Shown piece by piece: positions 45,587-62,845 of a stretch of 64,000 nucleotides of DNA. The first letter of the stretch is position 1. Every line of letters begins with the position of its first letter. The notes under the pieces are model-generated. The model was not told the DNA's origin and did no database searches. It worked only from the letters and a program-made list of their open reading frames with translations. The translations under genes and the position numbers were made by a program. The DNA is from Iris pallida (taxonomy: Eukaryota > Streptophyta > Magnoliopsida > Asparagales > Iridaceae): contig JANAVB010002199.1 in NCBI GenBank assembly GCA_029216955.1, positions 15,453,956 through 15,517,955 on the forward strand. The letters run 5' to 3'.

Positions 45587-46972
45587 TGGAAGAGAAGCAG
45601 CAGCAGCAGCATTCAAATGAAGTGGTGGGAGTGTTGGAGTTGTTTGGATTCTAGTCACAAGTACATGGTAAAATGATATGGTATGTGGTGGTGCTGCAGC
45701 TGCCCTACACATTTGTGATTTTTTTGTATTGTACTGTGAAAAAGGTTTTCAAATTTTTTTTTGGATTGGATCTGCTATAGCCTTGGTGGTTTATCAATTA
45801 GATTTTGAAGGTGCATTTATGGAGTTTTAAAAAAAAATTAGAAATAAATACACCAACTCTTCCTATGTTTCATGAGTATTATAGAGACTACCCCTATTTG
45901 AAACTAATTACACTCACCACCCCTCTCCTTTAGAAATTTTATAAAACATAGGGGTAGTTAGTGTTATATTTTTATAGAAAATAGAAACTATAGGGGTGAT
46001 CCGAGTAATTAGTTTCAAAGTAGGGGTAATTTTTGTAATAAGTGTAAAACATAGGAATAGTTAACGTAATTTGCCCAAAAATTAAGACTTGGAATGAGCA
46101 TCTAGCTTTGAAATCTATCTAGTTGGATGAGGATCTATTAATGTTGTATTTTGGACATAATGGAAGAATTTTACAATATATAGTTTTAAAATGTTTCTAA
46201 TGGAAGTTTCTATCTAAAGTTATATTCTAGATGTAAAATATTAAAAAACAAAGGGACTTTATGAAGGACTCTACATATAGAATTCTTCATTGAGTTTTTT
46301 TTTTTCTCTGTCTATGCAAATAACTAACCAAAAATATAGTCAAATTACATCAAGTAGCTCAAAAAAAAAAAAACATACGATCAAGAGAAAGGTTATTCTT
46401 AAAAATCAATTGACGATCTTATCTATTAAGAACCCAAGACCCGTAAAAATTACACTAAATCAGGATTAAACCTGAACGCAGATGGTTGATTTCCTGCAAG
46501 TGCACAACTGTATTTAGTTGGAAATTTTTTGTACAGTTCCCTCCATCTTTCTGAAACATGGTACACTCTCATGTTGACCAGTTTTTATATTTGCCTTCAT
46601 CCACCCACTTTATTCTTTAAATTAATTTTCTTATAAAATAAATTGAAATGGCTATTAATTAAATATATATTATGGAATAATATATTTAATTATTGTCTCT
46701 CCAACTAAAATAGAATAATGGTAGCCATTTATAATTTTTTACAATCATATAGTCCTGATTAGAACCATTTAAAATCATGTGATAACCATTTATCACGTTA
46801 CTATTATATTTCTTACTCTATATTTTGACATATATTTATCTAGCACTATTTATTATTTTCCTAATCAATAGGAAATACCACATGCACTATATATGTTGTA
46901 GTCATAATTACAAACTAAATTGTAACATACAAACCAAATATATAAATATATAAGTAATTCATTTGTAACATG
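45587..46972. other. Upstream region of the PSI-like gene
   Basis: Presumed promoter side of the minus-strand gene. It contains the foldback repeat at 45853-46066; the rest is AT-rich with no gene recognised. Confidence 0.45.
45853..46066. mobile_element. Foldback MITE-like inverted repeat
   Basis: Left CCTATGTTTCATGAGTATTA..TACCCCTATTTGAAACTAATTA pairs with right TAATTAGTTTCAAAGTAGGG..AATAAGTGTAAAACATAGG. The arms are about 55 bases, and a second inner inverted pair (CCACCCCT / AGGGGTGA) is present. A MULE-like origin is possible, but no target duplication is evident. Confidence 0.55.
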
Positions 46973-47200
46973 CAGGGCCGGCCCTGGGGCCGTGCCAATA
47001 GTGCGGCCGCACAGGGCCTCCAATTTTTGGGGGCCTCAAAAAAATTATTAGGATTAGTTTTGCAATTTTGTATTTCAAGTTATTCCATTTCTTCCTCAAT
47101 TCCTACTCTACAATCCCTCCAAGACCTCCAATTCTTAGATCCCTACTCCCTACTGACTCTAGGATTCATATTTATAATCATACAAAAAAATTAGGATCAG

Positions 47201-47236
<36 letters not shown>

Positions 47237-47295
47237 AAGAATTTGGATGTGTATGCTTAGTATTTATTTAAGAAATAATAATGTTGAAGACCGGA

Positions 47296-50200
47296 TGTCA
47301 CGACCCGCACCCTAGAGTTAGGGCACGAGAACGTAACAACGTCCAGCCTACGCCGCAGTGTCGACGGTAGAACGCTGTCCTAGGTCTCAATACATCTAAC
47401 AGTATAAGACTAAACAGTTTATACTCCCCGAATGGGGGTGACATAGCAGAATATAAACTCAATCACATCTAAGGTAGAGCATAAGGAAGATAGATAAAAC
47501 ATGAAATCGAAAAGAGATACAACAGATAGAAATCTAAGTGTCTAAGATACAAACTCAGAATATATCTCAAAACCCAAATACAGTAATCCACAAAATAAAT
47601 ACAACTCCAGACAAAATGAAATAACTACCTAAACAACCCCTACTGTGTCTCCTCTAGGCTAGCAGGCAATCCCAGGCTATCTGTAAAATTTATCAACAGG
47701 TCCAGTCAGGACAGGAGCGAGCACAATACATCTCAACAGTTCATAGCATGTTAGAAAATATATTCATGCAGTAAAGTAAGATACAAGTACTGAAAAAAGT
47801 GCAGTATGTAAACAGAGAGAGAAAGCTGTAATAAAAATATCTACTATAAGTAAAGAGCTACCAGTGACTAGTGATTTAGAGCACAAAGTCGACATGTGAA
47901 CGGCTTGATTGTACATGGCTATACTAAAGAGGCGTACATGGTTATTCTACTTTGGAATTGTTCACATGGCTATTTATACTCCTCCGTACCCCCAATTAAT
48001 ACACAAGGATCCAACCAGGTTATGTTATATGATGCTATGTAACAGCCCCCGAAGGGTAGTAGACCCCGAAGGTGATAGACCCCGAAGGTGATATACCCCG
48101 AAGGTGATACATAGTAGTCCCATAAATGGGATAAGGATTCTAGGAAGACTCTACGATCATAAGAGTATATGTCGTAAGTGATCAAAGAACCAATGAAGCA
48201 TATGATACGCCATGTAAGTGAAACGCACAGAACATGTAGTACCTGATGCTCCTTAAGGATAACATCTCAAGAAGGGATCCATATAGTACCAATCCGTGTG
48301 ACCAACGTGACAGTACAAGTAAAGTAATCTACTGCAGGAAATAATTCTAAGCAGGATATGAAATGATCAGAGAATGTACTCGCCTCGATAACCTGAACAG
48401 CTGATAAGTATAGGGGGTCCAACTGAAGCCACAGAGTCCTATTTAAAGCAACACAGGTTACAAGGTGTCTGGCTCCTAATCAGAATAACACAAGTCACGA
48501 CATGTCCAGAAGGGTAATATAAAGTACTACAATGCATTCTACATGAATCTAGGTCAAACTAGGCCAAAGTCAACCCTTGGTCAACTCTGGTCAACTGCAC
48601 TAGTCAAATTAGGTCAAACTAGGTCATGTCCTAACCCAGTAAGTCTTACTAGGCCTAACCAAGACTATCCTAGCAAGCACACATCAATACAAGGCTATAC
48701 AAGCCAACATACACCCAACTCTATATAGCATGCAATTATTCAATACTCAAATAGGCAAGAATTCACATTGGATATACACTAGGTAATCTATTACTTTAAG
48801 CTATATATGTCTACACATATATACACATGCATATATTGGTATTCAACATTAGGTCTATAATCATGGCATTTCAAATGGTTATATAAACTTATATATTACA
48901 AGACAATATGCTAACATATATATAATATACATACATAGCTAAGTTAACTATATTCATAAATACTTATTTAAGAAGCTATGTGTGTGTATGTGAACATGGC
49001 AAAGGGGCAAGTGAGGGTTAAATGGACATACATAGTGTATACATATCAAAGAGTGTCAAAGTGTAAGTAAACAATGTGTCAAGTGTGATAGTGTCAACAT
49101 AGTGTAAGGGGGTACATGAGGTAATATAGGATTTGTGTTAACATAGAACATTACATCTCATTAACTTGTATATTGCATACATTACATCTATTATTACATT
49201 ACATTCATGCTTGCATTCATTCATCATTCATTATTCTCTTGCACCACTATATGCACCATACATTACATACTATGGAACCTACATATTCATTACAAGCCAT
49301 ACTTATGCATGCTTACATTAGATAGGATACTTACACCTCATACATCATTTATTTAACCATTTACTCATGCTTATATTCTCTATTTAATTACATAATGTAT
49401 ATATATTAACATGGGTTAAAATCAAATAGAATATTATATTACACACAAGGGTGCACAAAATGCATATGCCGAATAGTAACTCCTACTAATAATCAATACT
49501 GTACCATCTCAGCACGAATTAAAATTTAGGATAAAAGTATGTTATAGATCTATGTGTTAGCTTTCCGAAACTTTAAACGGATCGCGTTTTCGTTTTCGAA
49601 AACTCCCAGAATCGCGAAAACACCGAGAACGCGTTTGTCTTTCGTACAGCTGACACTCAAATAATTCTCTAGAAAGTTACAGAAAGAATTAGGCCTATTA
49701 ATACATGTTTTTGGAAATCTAACTTCAATACGCTTCTTTTAAAAAAAATGGAAGATTAAACCGAGCTTTGAGCTAGAAGTTATGACATTTCTAAGTTAGG
49801 GCTGAAATTAAAAACGTGGATAAAAATCATGACGGATTTAGGTAGTTTGAGACAAAAGAACACAAGTATATAACATAATATATCAAGAAATCACTCTCTA
49901 CACTAATATATATATATGAGACACTATAGAACACATCTCCAATACAAAAATATGAGATTAAACATGTAATAATTCATTCATACATAACAACAACACATAG
50001 TGTGTCCAAATTTGGGATTTTCCCACATGGACACAACCACAATACAAAGGACGCTCCTATGACCTCCAAATGGACACGAAATGGACACAAATGGAGATAC
50101 AACCATGGGGTCATTCCTATGGGTTCAAAATAGACCTATATGCATGAGAAAATAAAAAGGAGAAGGGATTTATACCTCCCGGTAGATCGAATCGAAGAAA

Positions 50201-50848
50201 AGCCTTCCCGGAGCGACACCGACACGTAGAGATTCTAAAAGGACACGAACGAGCTTCGAATCCTCCCAAACTTGGGTAGCTTCCTCCTTGGCTAGAATGG
50301 AGAAGGAAAGAAGAAGATTTGGTGGTGAAATGGAAGGATTTGGTGGAAAAATTGCTAGGGCTTGCTCTCTAGGAATTTGGGGAAGAACAAGAGAGAGAAA
50401 AATAGATGGATAATGACAAATGGGAGGCTCAACCCTATCCTTATTGTGGCTGGCCATAAAGGTGGTTTTGTCCTATTAGGAAAAGTCCAAAAGTCCCTTT
50501 TCTAGTCTATTTAGTACTAATACATTGGTAAGGGGTTAAGTCGGGGGTAGTTTGGTCAATCCTAAAACACTAATCCATATTAATACTAACCAAAATAATT
50601 AGTCTAGTCACTAACTAAAATTAATATCATGTGGACTAAAATTAATATTATGTGGGCCATGCCTAACTAGTGTGTGGGTCCGCTAGAGTCAAAACTACCT
50701 CGGGTCCCCGATACAAGTCGGAATGAGTTGAAATTCGAACCCGACCCAAATAACCCTAAAATATTACAATAAATAAATAAATAATTTCAAAATAATTTAA
50801 AATGAAAAATGACAAAAATATCCCTGTTTCTGGAAACTGGGGGTGACA
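47296..50848 (-). repeat. Gypsy-type LTR, left copy (3' LTR if minus-oriented)
   Basis: 3553 bp. Contains three complete tandem copies of a 16-bp unit (ACCCCGAAGGTGATAG type) near 48062-48110, whereas the right LTR has four. It also carries the small open frame at 50170-50457. Confidence 0.88.
50170..50457 (-). other. 95-codon open frame inside the Gypsy LTR (left)
   Basis: From ATG: MASHNKDRVEPPICHYPSIF, ending RLFFDSIYREV. The right LTR has the same frame at 56952-57239 with only three amino-acid differences by eye and no stop. I recognise no domain. LTR leaders can contain short frames by chance, and the two LTRs are alike overall, so this is not strong evidence for a protein. Confidence 0.3.
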
Positions 50849-54057
<3,209 letters not shown>

Positions 54058-57000
54058 TGTCACGACCCGCACCCTAGAGTTAGGGCACGAGAACGTAACA
54101 ACGCCCAGCCTACGCCGCAGTGTCGGCGGTAGAACGCTGTCCTAGGTCTCAATGCATCTAACAGTATAAGACTAAACAGTTTATACTCCCCGAATGGGGG
54201 TGACATAGCAGAATATAAACTCAATCACATCTAAGGTAGAGCATAAAGGAAGATAGATAAAACATAAAATCGAAAAGAGATACAACAGATAGAAATCTAA
54301 GTGTCTAATATACAAACTCAGAATACATCTCAAAACCCAAATACAGTAATCCACAAAATAAATACAACTCCAGACAAAATGAAATAACTACCTAAACAAC
54401 CCCTACTGTGTCTCCTCTAGGCTAGCAGGCAATCCCAGGCTATCTGTAAAATTTATCAACAGTTCCAGTCAGGACAGGAGCGAGCACAATACATCTCAAC
54501 AGTTCATAGCATGTTAGAAAATATATTCATGCAGTAAAGTAAGATACAAGTACTGAAAAAAGTACAGTATGTAAACAGAGAGAGAAAGCTGTAATAAAAA
54601 TATCTACTATAAGTAAAGAGCTACCAGTGACTAGTGATTTAGAGCACAAAGTCGACATATGAACGGCTTGATAGTACATGGCTATACTAAAGAGGCGTAC
54701 ATGGCTATTCTACTTTGGAATTGTTCACATGGCTATTTATACTCCTCCGTACCCCCAATTAATACACAAGGATCCAACCAGGTTATGTTATATGATGCTA
54801 TGTAACAGCCCCCGAAGGGTAGTAGACCCCGAAGGTGATAGACCCCGAAGGTGATAGACCCCGAAGGTGATATACCCCGAAGGTGATACATAGTAGTCCC
54901 ATAAATGGGATAAGGATTCTAGGAAGACTCTATGATCATAAGAGTATATGTCGTAAGTGATCAAAGAACCAATGAAGCATATGATACGTCATGTAAGTGA
55001 AACGCACAGAACATGTAGTACCCGATGCTCCCTAAGGATAACATCTCAAGAAGGGATCCATATAGTACCAATCCGTGTGACCAACGTGACAGTACAAGTA
55101 AAGTAATCTACTGCAGGAAATAATTCTAAGCAGGATATGAAATGATCAGAGAATGTACTCGCCTCGATAACCTGAACAGCTGATAAGTATAGGGGGTCCA
55201 ACTGAAGCCACAGAGTCCTATTTAAAGCAACACAGGTTACAAGGTGTCTGGCTCCTAATTAGAATAACACAAGTCACAACATGTCCAGAAGGGTAATATA
55301 AAGTACTACAATGCATTCTACATGAATCTAGGTCAAACTAGGCCAAAGTCAACCCTTGGTCAACTCTGGTCAACTGCACTAGTCAAATTAGGTCAAACTA
55401 GGTCATGTCCTAACCCAGTAAGTCTTACTAGGCCTAACCAAGACTATCCTAGCAAGCACACATCAATACAAGGCTATACAAGCCAACATACACCCAACTC
55501 TATATAGCATGCAATTATTCAATACTCAAATAGGCAAGAATTCACATTGGATATACACTAGGTAATCTATTACTTTAAGCTATATATGTCTACACATATA
55601 TACACATGCATATATTGGTATTCAACATTAGGTCTATAATCATGGCATTTCAAATGGTTATATAAACTTATATATTACAACACAATATGCTAACATATAT
55701 ATAATATACATACATAGCTAAGTTAACTATATTCATAAATACTTATTTAAGAGGCTATGTGTGTGTATGTGAACATGGCAAAGGGGCAAGTGAGGGTTAA
55801 ATGGACATACATAGTGTATACATATCAAAGAGTGTCAAAGTGTAAGTAAACAATGTGTCAAGTGTGATAGTGTCAACATAGTGTAAGGGGGTACATGAGG
55901 TAATATAGGATTTGTGTTAACATAGAACATTACATCTCATTAACTTGTATATTACATACATTACATCTATTATTATATTACATTCATGTTTGCATTCATT
56001 CATCATTCATTATTCTCTTGCACCACTATATGCACCATACATTACATACTATGGAACCTACATATTCATTACAAGCCATACTTATGCATGCTTACATTAG
56101 ATAGGATACTTACACCTCATACATCATTTATTTAACCATTTAATCATGCTTATATTCTCTATTTAATTACATAATGTATATATATTAACATGGGTTAAAA
56201 TCAAATAGAACATTATATTACACACAAGGGTGCACAAAATGCATATGCCGAATAGTAACTCCTACTAATAATCAATACTGTACCATCTCAGCACGAATTA
56301 AAATTTAGGATTAAAGTATGTTATAGATCTATTTGTTAGCTTTCCGAAACTTTAAACGGATCGCGTTTTCGTTTCCGAAAACTCCCGGAATCGCAAAAAC
56401 ACTGAGAGAACGCGTTTGTCTTTCGTACAGCTGACACTCAAATAATTCTCTAGAAAGTGACAGAAAGAATTAGGCCTATTAATACATGTTTTTGGAAAGC
56501 TAACTTCAATACGCTTCTTTTAAAAAAAACGGAAGATTAAACCGAGCTTTGAGCTAGAAGTTATGACATTTCTAAGTTAGGACTGAAATTAAAAACGTGG
56601 ATAAAAATCATGACGGATTTAGGTAGTTTGAGACAAAAGAACACAAGTATATAACATAATATATCAAGAAATCACTCTCTACACTAATATATATATATGA
56701 GACACTATAGAACACATCTCCAATACAAAAATATGAGATTAAACATGTAATAATTCATTCATACATAACAACAACACATAGTGTGTCCAAATTTGAGATT
56801 TTTCCACATGGACACAACCACAATACAAAGGACACTCCTATGACCTCCAAATGGACACAAAATGGACACAAATAGAGATACAACCATGGGAGTCATTTCT
56901 ATGGGTTCAAAATAGACCTATATGCATGAGAAAATGAAAAGGAGAAGGGATTTATACCTCCCGGTAGATCGAATCGAAGAAAAGCCTTCCCGGAGCGACA

Positions 57001-57630
57001 CCGACACGTAGAGATTCCAAAAGGACACGAACGAGCTTTGAATCCTCCCAAACTTGGGTAGCTTCCTCCTTGGCTAGAATGGAGAAGGAAAGAAGAAGCT
57101 TTGGTGGTGAAATGGAAGGATTTGGTGGAGAAATTGCTAGGGCTTGCTCTCTAGGAATTTGGGGAAGAATAAGAGAGAGAAAAATAGATGGATAATGACA
57201 AATGGGAGGCTCAACCCTATCCTTATTGTGGCTGGCCATAAAGGTGGTTTTGTCCTATTAGGAAAAGTCCAAAAGCCCCCTTTCTAGTCTATTTAGTACT
57301 AATACATTGGTAAGGGGTTAAGTCGGGGGTAGTTTGGTCAATCCTAAAATACTAATCCATATTAATACTAACCAAAATAATTAGTCTAGTCACTAACTAA
57401 AATTAATATCATATGGACTAAAATTAATATTATGTGGGATATGCCTAACTAGTGTGTGGGTCCGCTAGAGTCAAAACTACCCCGGGTCCCCGATACAAGT
57501 CGGAATGAGTTGAAATTCGAACCCGACTCAAATAACCCCAAAATATTACAATAAATAAATAAATAATTTCAAAATAATTTAAAATGAAAAATGACAAAAA
57601 TACCCCTGTCTCTGGAAACTGGGGGTGACA
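54058..57630 (-). repeat. Gypsy-type LTR, right copy (5' LTR if minus-oriented)
   Basis: 3573 bp, near-identical to the left LTR by eye. It has one extra 16-bp ACCCCGAAGGTGATAG unit, scattered substitutions, and the same small frame at 56952-57239. Confidence 0.88.
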
Positions 57631-57666
57631 CCGGAGCTCTTGGTCTTGCTTCAGGTGACTCAGGTC

Positions 57667-57953
57667 CATAGCCGGTCCTATGATTTACGGGACCTATGAC
57701 AAATCTAAAATTTGGGCCATTTTTCTCACATAAATAAATTTTTTTAGTATTTTTACAAGCAAAATCATCAATTAAGCTATCAAAATCATCAATCAAGCTA
57801 TCATATTTTTTTTTCGATTGGAGCGCTGGCTTTTTTATTGCTTCCAGATTGAGTCTTTTTTTGATATACCTAGTCTATTGTAAAATTACGGAACTTCCAA
57901 AATTGGGTGCCCATGATGGTCGTCCACCTCGTCCGTGCCCTGGGCTGGCCCTG
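57667..57953. mobile_element. Small hAT-like element nested in the larger one
   Basis: 287 bp with diverged inverted ends (CATAGCCGGTCC and GGGCTGGCCCTG) and a perfect 8-bp target duplication CTCAGGTC at 57659-57666 and 57954-57961. Non-coding. Its ends resemble those of the host element (CAGGGCCGGCCC), so it belongs to the same broad group. Confidence 0.75.
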
Positions 57954-58301
57954 CTCAGGTCTTGGAGACTCTAAATTTTGTAGTTATTCATTTTATTATA
58001 TGTTTTCATCAACAGAAAAATTTGAGGCCAAATTTAGACAATTTAACGGTTAGTACGTCTTCTATCTAAAACATCTTTATTATACTATGTAATGTGCTTG
58101 AATATAGATAATTTGAACTTTAGTTATTTTGTTTAGTAACTACCTATAGATTCAGTTATAAAATATAATCAAGAGCATCTCCAGATATTTTGATAAAGAC
58201 ATATAATAATATATTTAAAAAATATGAATAAACAAATATAGGACCACATTTTGAAGCTCGAACATGACCTTCAATTATTAAGAACCGGCCCTGGTAACAT
58301 G

Positions 58302-59774
58302 TATAACCAATTGTAACCAGCCATAACTATTAACTAACTATGACCAAATATAAAACCACATGTAACCAAAATAGAGGACATTGCCCATTATCAATTGCTC
58401 ATTCGATTAGCAACATAGTCGGCACAAAATTAGGCAGGGTGTTCCATGCGTGGAAGTTGCAAGGGTCAGTGTTGTACTCAGTTTCGCAGAACTATCATTC
58501 ATGTTTGTTTGTTTCGTGGCACTAGAGTTCAAGGTTGTAGTTCCACGACATCGAAAAACTCGAAGACACACAAGATACATACATAAAAATTAGGTCAACA
58601 CATGATCTTTAACATGTGACCAGAGGCACAGTCGATGTAATTGTGCGACGTAGGATGAATTATAATTATGGTACTGAATTCAAGACTTACTCTATATTAT
58701 ATTATATTATATTATAGTTCAATCCATACGAAAATATTCAAGTTGTAAGCGACATCTATTATACTGCATAATGTATGGTCACTTTGGGGGAATACACATA
58801 TCATATATTGAAATATGTGGAAAATTGTTGTAATTTATTGAATTTGATCATCAATGATACGGTCCTAGTATTCCATGTTAATGCGAATATCAAGTGTGTG
58901 TATTTCAATATTTGAACTATCATTTATTGTCTTGTACATATGAGATGTGTTAACTTAAGTAGTTAGTATAGTAGAGAATTTTACTAGTAGACAAGGTTTA
59001 AATTTTACAGTAATTGTTTATTTTTGTTACAACTATTGGAAGAAATCCATTGAGAGCTAGGCCACAACTCGAACTCGGACCTGGACGAATGGTGCAAAGT
59101 GTCGCTTTGATGGCGTACTTTGTACTTCTTATGTATATATCGGACGCGGAGCAGTGGTGCAGTAGAGCGTTAAAGCAGAACTGTGGGTCCACCTGGTTGT
59201 TGTGGCGCGGATCCACGGGGTTGCAATTTTGCGGCTTCGCAGGGCTATTGTGGCTCGGATATGCAGGGTTCCGGTTATACGGTTCCACAGAGCGAATCAA
59301 CAGAGATGATCAAATTATGCTTTAAGCAACGATGATCTCCATCACCTCAGCAGACAGACAGTGGTACTCCGTTAGCGCGCATTTTCAACAATTTTACTGC
59401 TATCATCATATTGAGCTATGCTTTGTCATCATCAACTGTTTTGCTATTGTTAGATAAAAAATATACCTTGATTCTTGTAAACAATATAACAAAAGATTAG
59501 AGTTACAGGTCTACGGGGAAGTCATGTACGAAACATTGCCCTAAGAAAATATTCGAGGTCTATGTGCAGACTTCCTCTCGAATCCTCCTAGTGTTAAAAC
59601 CTCCTTGCTACCTGCTTCCCATTGTTGCACACAACTCCGGGAGAATGACCCTGACTTAGCTCTTGCCCAGAGTAGAAACGATTGGAATAGAAATGAAAGG
59701 AGGTAGGAGGATGAAAAAATGAAGAACTTTGTTAGTCATTTTTTTATATCTCTATGTTTCCTGTAGAGCAACCA

Positions 59775-59776
<2 letters not shown>
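58302..59776. other. Intergenic DNA with Copia C-related remnant
   Basis: 58580-59160 is homologous to the end of Copia C: TATGGTACTGAATTCAAG, ATTGAAATATGTGG, then an LTR-like stretch and GCTAGGCCACAACTCGAACT. 59150-59300 shows degenerate short repeats of GGCTATTGTGGCTCGGAT type. No functional gene is supported. Confidence 0.5.

Positions 59777-59847
<71 letters not shown>
59777..59847. repeat. (TA)n microsatellite
   Basis: TA tract directly upstream of the 201-bp tandem repeats. Confidence 0.9.
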
Positions 59848-59850
<3 letters not shown>

Positions 59851-59851
59851 G

Positions 59852-60654
59852 AACCATACCCAAAGCCAACTAATAAAAACCATTTAAAATTATTGAATAG
59901 GCTAATAAATTAGCCGTTACAAAAAATTAAAGAGGGTAAGGGTTAATAGGGTTTAATAGGCTAATAAATCTAGTCATATTCAACACATGCAACAAATAAT
60001 AGTCATTTAACATGAATATAATGACTAGTTAAGTAGCCAATGAATTGAGTAAAACCATACCCAAAGCCAACTAATAAAAACCATTTAAAATTATTGAATA
60101 GGCTAATAAATTAGCCGTTACAAAAAACTAAAGAGGGTAAGGGTTAATAGGGTTTAATAGGCTAATAAATCTAGTCATATTCAACACATGCAACAAATAA
60201 TAGTCATTTAACATGAATATAATGACTAGTTAAGTAGCCAATGAATTGAGTAAAACCATACCCAAAGCCAACTAATAAAAACCATTTAAAATTATTGAAT
60301 AGGCTAATAAATTAGCCGTTACAAAAAACTAAAGAGGGTAAGGGTTAATAGGGTTTAATAGGCTAATAAATCTAGTCATATTCAACACATGCAACAAATA
60401 ATAGTCATTTAACATGAATATAATAACTAGTTAAGTAGCCAATGAATTGAGTAAAACCATACCCAAAGCCAACTAATAAAAACCATTTAAAATTATTGAA
60501 TAGGCTAATAAATTAGCCGTTACAAAAACTAAAGAGGGTAAGGGTTAATAGGGTTTAATAGGCTAATAAATCTAGTCATATTCAACACATGCAACAAATA
60601 ATAGTCATTTAACATGAATATAATGACTAGTTAAGTAGCCAATGAATTGAGGAA
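59852..60654. repeat. Tandem repeat: four copies of a 201-bp unit
   Basis: The unit starts AACCATACCCAAAGCCAACT at 59852, 60053, 60254 and 60455, giving a 201-bp period. The copies differ by only a few bases. Each contains GGGTAAGGGTTAATAGGGTT, a degenerate TTTAGGG-like (telomere-like) stretch. Low divergence implies recent amplification. No coding potential. Confidence 0.93.
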
Positions 60655-61413
60655 AAATAAGGTTAGGAGGAAATTTGATTTTTCGACGTATCATACAACA
60701 ACTATATTTATAACAGCTCCTCTACTTTCTTTCAACGAATTATCATGCTATTAGCAGTTTTCACCGCTATTTACTTTTTTAATAAGTTAGAGTTGCTAAA
60801 TTTTAATTCAGTCTTTGTATAGTTGTACGAATCTTTCGAATTTCTACAACAAAATTCTAAAATTAAAAAAAAAAATCCATGGATAATATACTAGGATTAA
60901 TTCTCACACAATAACCGCGTTTTATGGTCATAATAAGAAAACTATATATTTAGTACATATTTGTTGCTACATAATTACTGTTAGTCATCAACCCTTCTAG
61001 CTAGAATTGGGCAAAATTTTCGAAGATATAAATGTGTTGTTTACTTCTTCTACTTTTTTGTGCATCTTTACCTATAAAACACTCACTATCTATGCACAAA
61101 GTAGGTTCAATGGGAATGGGATACTTGTTGATAGTCCAAAAGGCAGGCAGAACTTTGTAAATTCCTTTCAGATATGAACAAGAAGCCATGGACAACAGGG
61201 TTAGTCAAGAATCAAGATAGTTGAGTAGTTTAGTTGGGGTTGGCTTCTTACTTTCTTTTTGACAAAAAGAAGAAGTCTACTTTGCAATTCAAAGTGATCC
61301 AATTTTGAGTGTGGCTGGTAGCTCGATTAATGTGGTGAATGACAAATTCTATAAAAACTAATCCTAACCTAATTCTCGCATTCAATAATTAATCAACAAA
61401 TGCAACAATTAAA
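60655..61413. other. Intergenic DNA, no recognisable gene
   Basis: 60690-60860 is the dispersed repeat shared with 2300-2490. The minus-strand frame at 61001-61195 has no recognisable domain. Confidence 0.45.
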
Positions 61414-61421
61414 GGTGCTAA

Positions 61422-61601
61422 TAGGGGTGAGCAAATACCGACCGCTACCGAAAAATCGACCGAATACCGATTAAAAATATTCCGAAAAATCGAACCGAAA
61501 TTATATACCAATATCGAATTACCGAACCGATTAAAATATGGTATAATGGTAGTGGTAACGGTTTGAATGTAATACTATACCGAAAATACCGAACCGAACC
61601 G

Positions 61602-61650
<49 letters not shown>

Positions 61651-62225
61651 CGTTAGAATGTCGTTCGTGATTAATTTTATATTACTCTTTTTATTTTTAT
61701 CTTTGTTTTAGTTGGAAATTAGTTTGTTAGAACTTAGAATGGATTTTGGTGGACTTGAAGTTATGTTAAGAATGTTAAGAATTGAGTTTTGGTCTTTTGA
61801 GCTTATATTTTTGTGTTTTCATATAATTTTGAAATGAATTTTAGTGTAGTTAAACTTATACTAAGAATTAAACTTAATGATCGTGTTTGATCTTTTAAGC
61901 TCTTTTTTAGGTGTTTGCGACTTGTTACATATTATTCTAATAAATTTGATTAATTGCTTGCTTGGTAGAGGCTTGGCTTTGAAATTTAATGCTTCCAAAA
62001 AAAAGTAAAAAAAATATTTTTCTAGGTTAAGAGGTTCATATTAAGTGTGTTGATTGATCAAATGTTAAATGGTAAAATATCGATACCGAACAAAAACCGA
62101 CCGAATACCGATTTAATCGAAACCGAAAAAACCGATTCTAAATGGTACGATATTGATATTAATTTTTTAAATACCGATTTTAAAAAATACCAAAAAATTC
62201 AACCAAATACCGACGCTCACCCCTA
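61422..62225. mobile_element. hAT-like MITE, AGGGGTG family, copy 2
   Basis: 804 bp. Ends TAGGGGTGAGC and GCTCACCCCTA, with a perfect 8-bp target duplication GGTGCTAA at 61414-61421 and 62226-62233. ACCGAA/CCGATT-rich arms enclose an AT-rich centre with (TA)n at 61603-61649. It has the same end sequence as 9001-9562 but a longer, different core. No transposase. Confidence 0.85.
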
Positions 62226-62233
62226 GGTGCTAA

Positions 62234-62837
62234 TTAGATTAGATGTCTTTGTTAATTTGGTGGGAGCAACAGGGAGCAGTTGATCAGAACTTGCATGATA
62301 GCAGCCAAGAGTAGTAGTAGGTGTTTGTGATTGACCATGAGTAAAGACACATATGATTTGCATTAGTCTCATTGACTACTGAATGAGAAGACATTTAGTT
62401 ATATGATTTGAATCAAGTAATTAGTATTAATTAAGAAAGAATTAGACCTAATCTATACTTGTACATGTTTTGTCAATCTTGATTTCTGAAGATTCCATAT
62501 TCGACAGCTTAAGTACTGTCCTAACGACTTCCAAATCCTGGTTTTAGTTAATAAGAGCTGTATAAATTAAGATTCCTTCGCAACATGGTTGTGGTGATTA
62601 ATTAAACAGTGGGGATTGTGAAGAACTTCAAATTTGCTCAAGTCATGCATGAAAGGCATGTTCTTCTATGTGATTATTCCCTAATTGACCTGTAGGTCAG
62701 CATTCTATTCTTGTTTGAGTTTTCTACTTAGACTTTGCGTGTGTGTGTTTAAGTTTAACAGTAAAGATTTAGTGTTTTCTACTTTTCATATCTTAAAGAA
62801 AATGAGGTGACGCGATAGGTGTGATGATAAATAGGAC
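62234..62837. other. Intergenic DNA, no recognisable gene
   Basis: AT-rich sequence lying between two hAT-like MITEs. Nothing supports a gene. Confidence 0.5.
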
Positions 62838-62845
62838 TTGACGTT

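Noticed and set aside
44450..45712. A 420-codon minus-strand frame over the PSI-like gene as a separate protein
   Set aside because: Only short blocks (MVAEPWIQKM, AEHLDNLNRVASLASRLG, FEHVYSDLL) are family-like. The rest is Arg/Pro-rich shadow. It is used as frame evidence for the PSI-like gene, not as a gene.
48543..48728. A 61-codon frame identical in both Gypsy LTRs (also at 55322)
   Set aside because: It lies on the plus strand, opposite to the inferred transcription, in a TCAA/GGTCAAACT low-complexity stretch. Identity simply reflects the similarity of the two LTRs.
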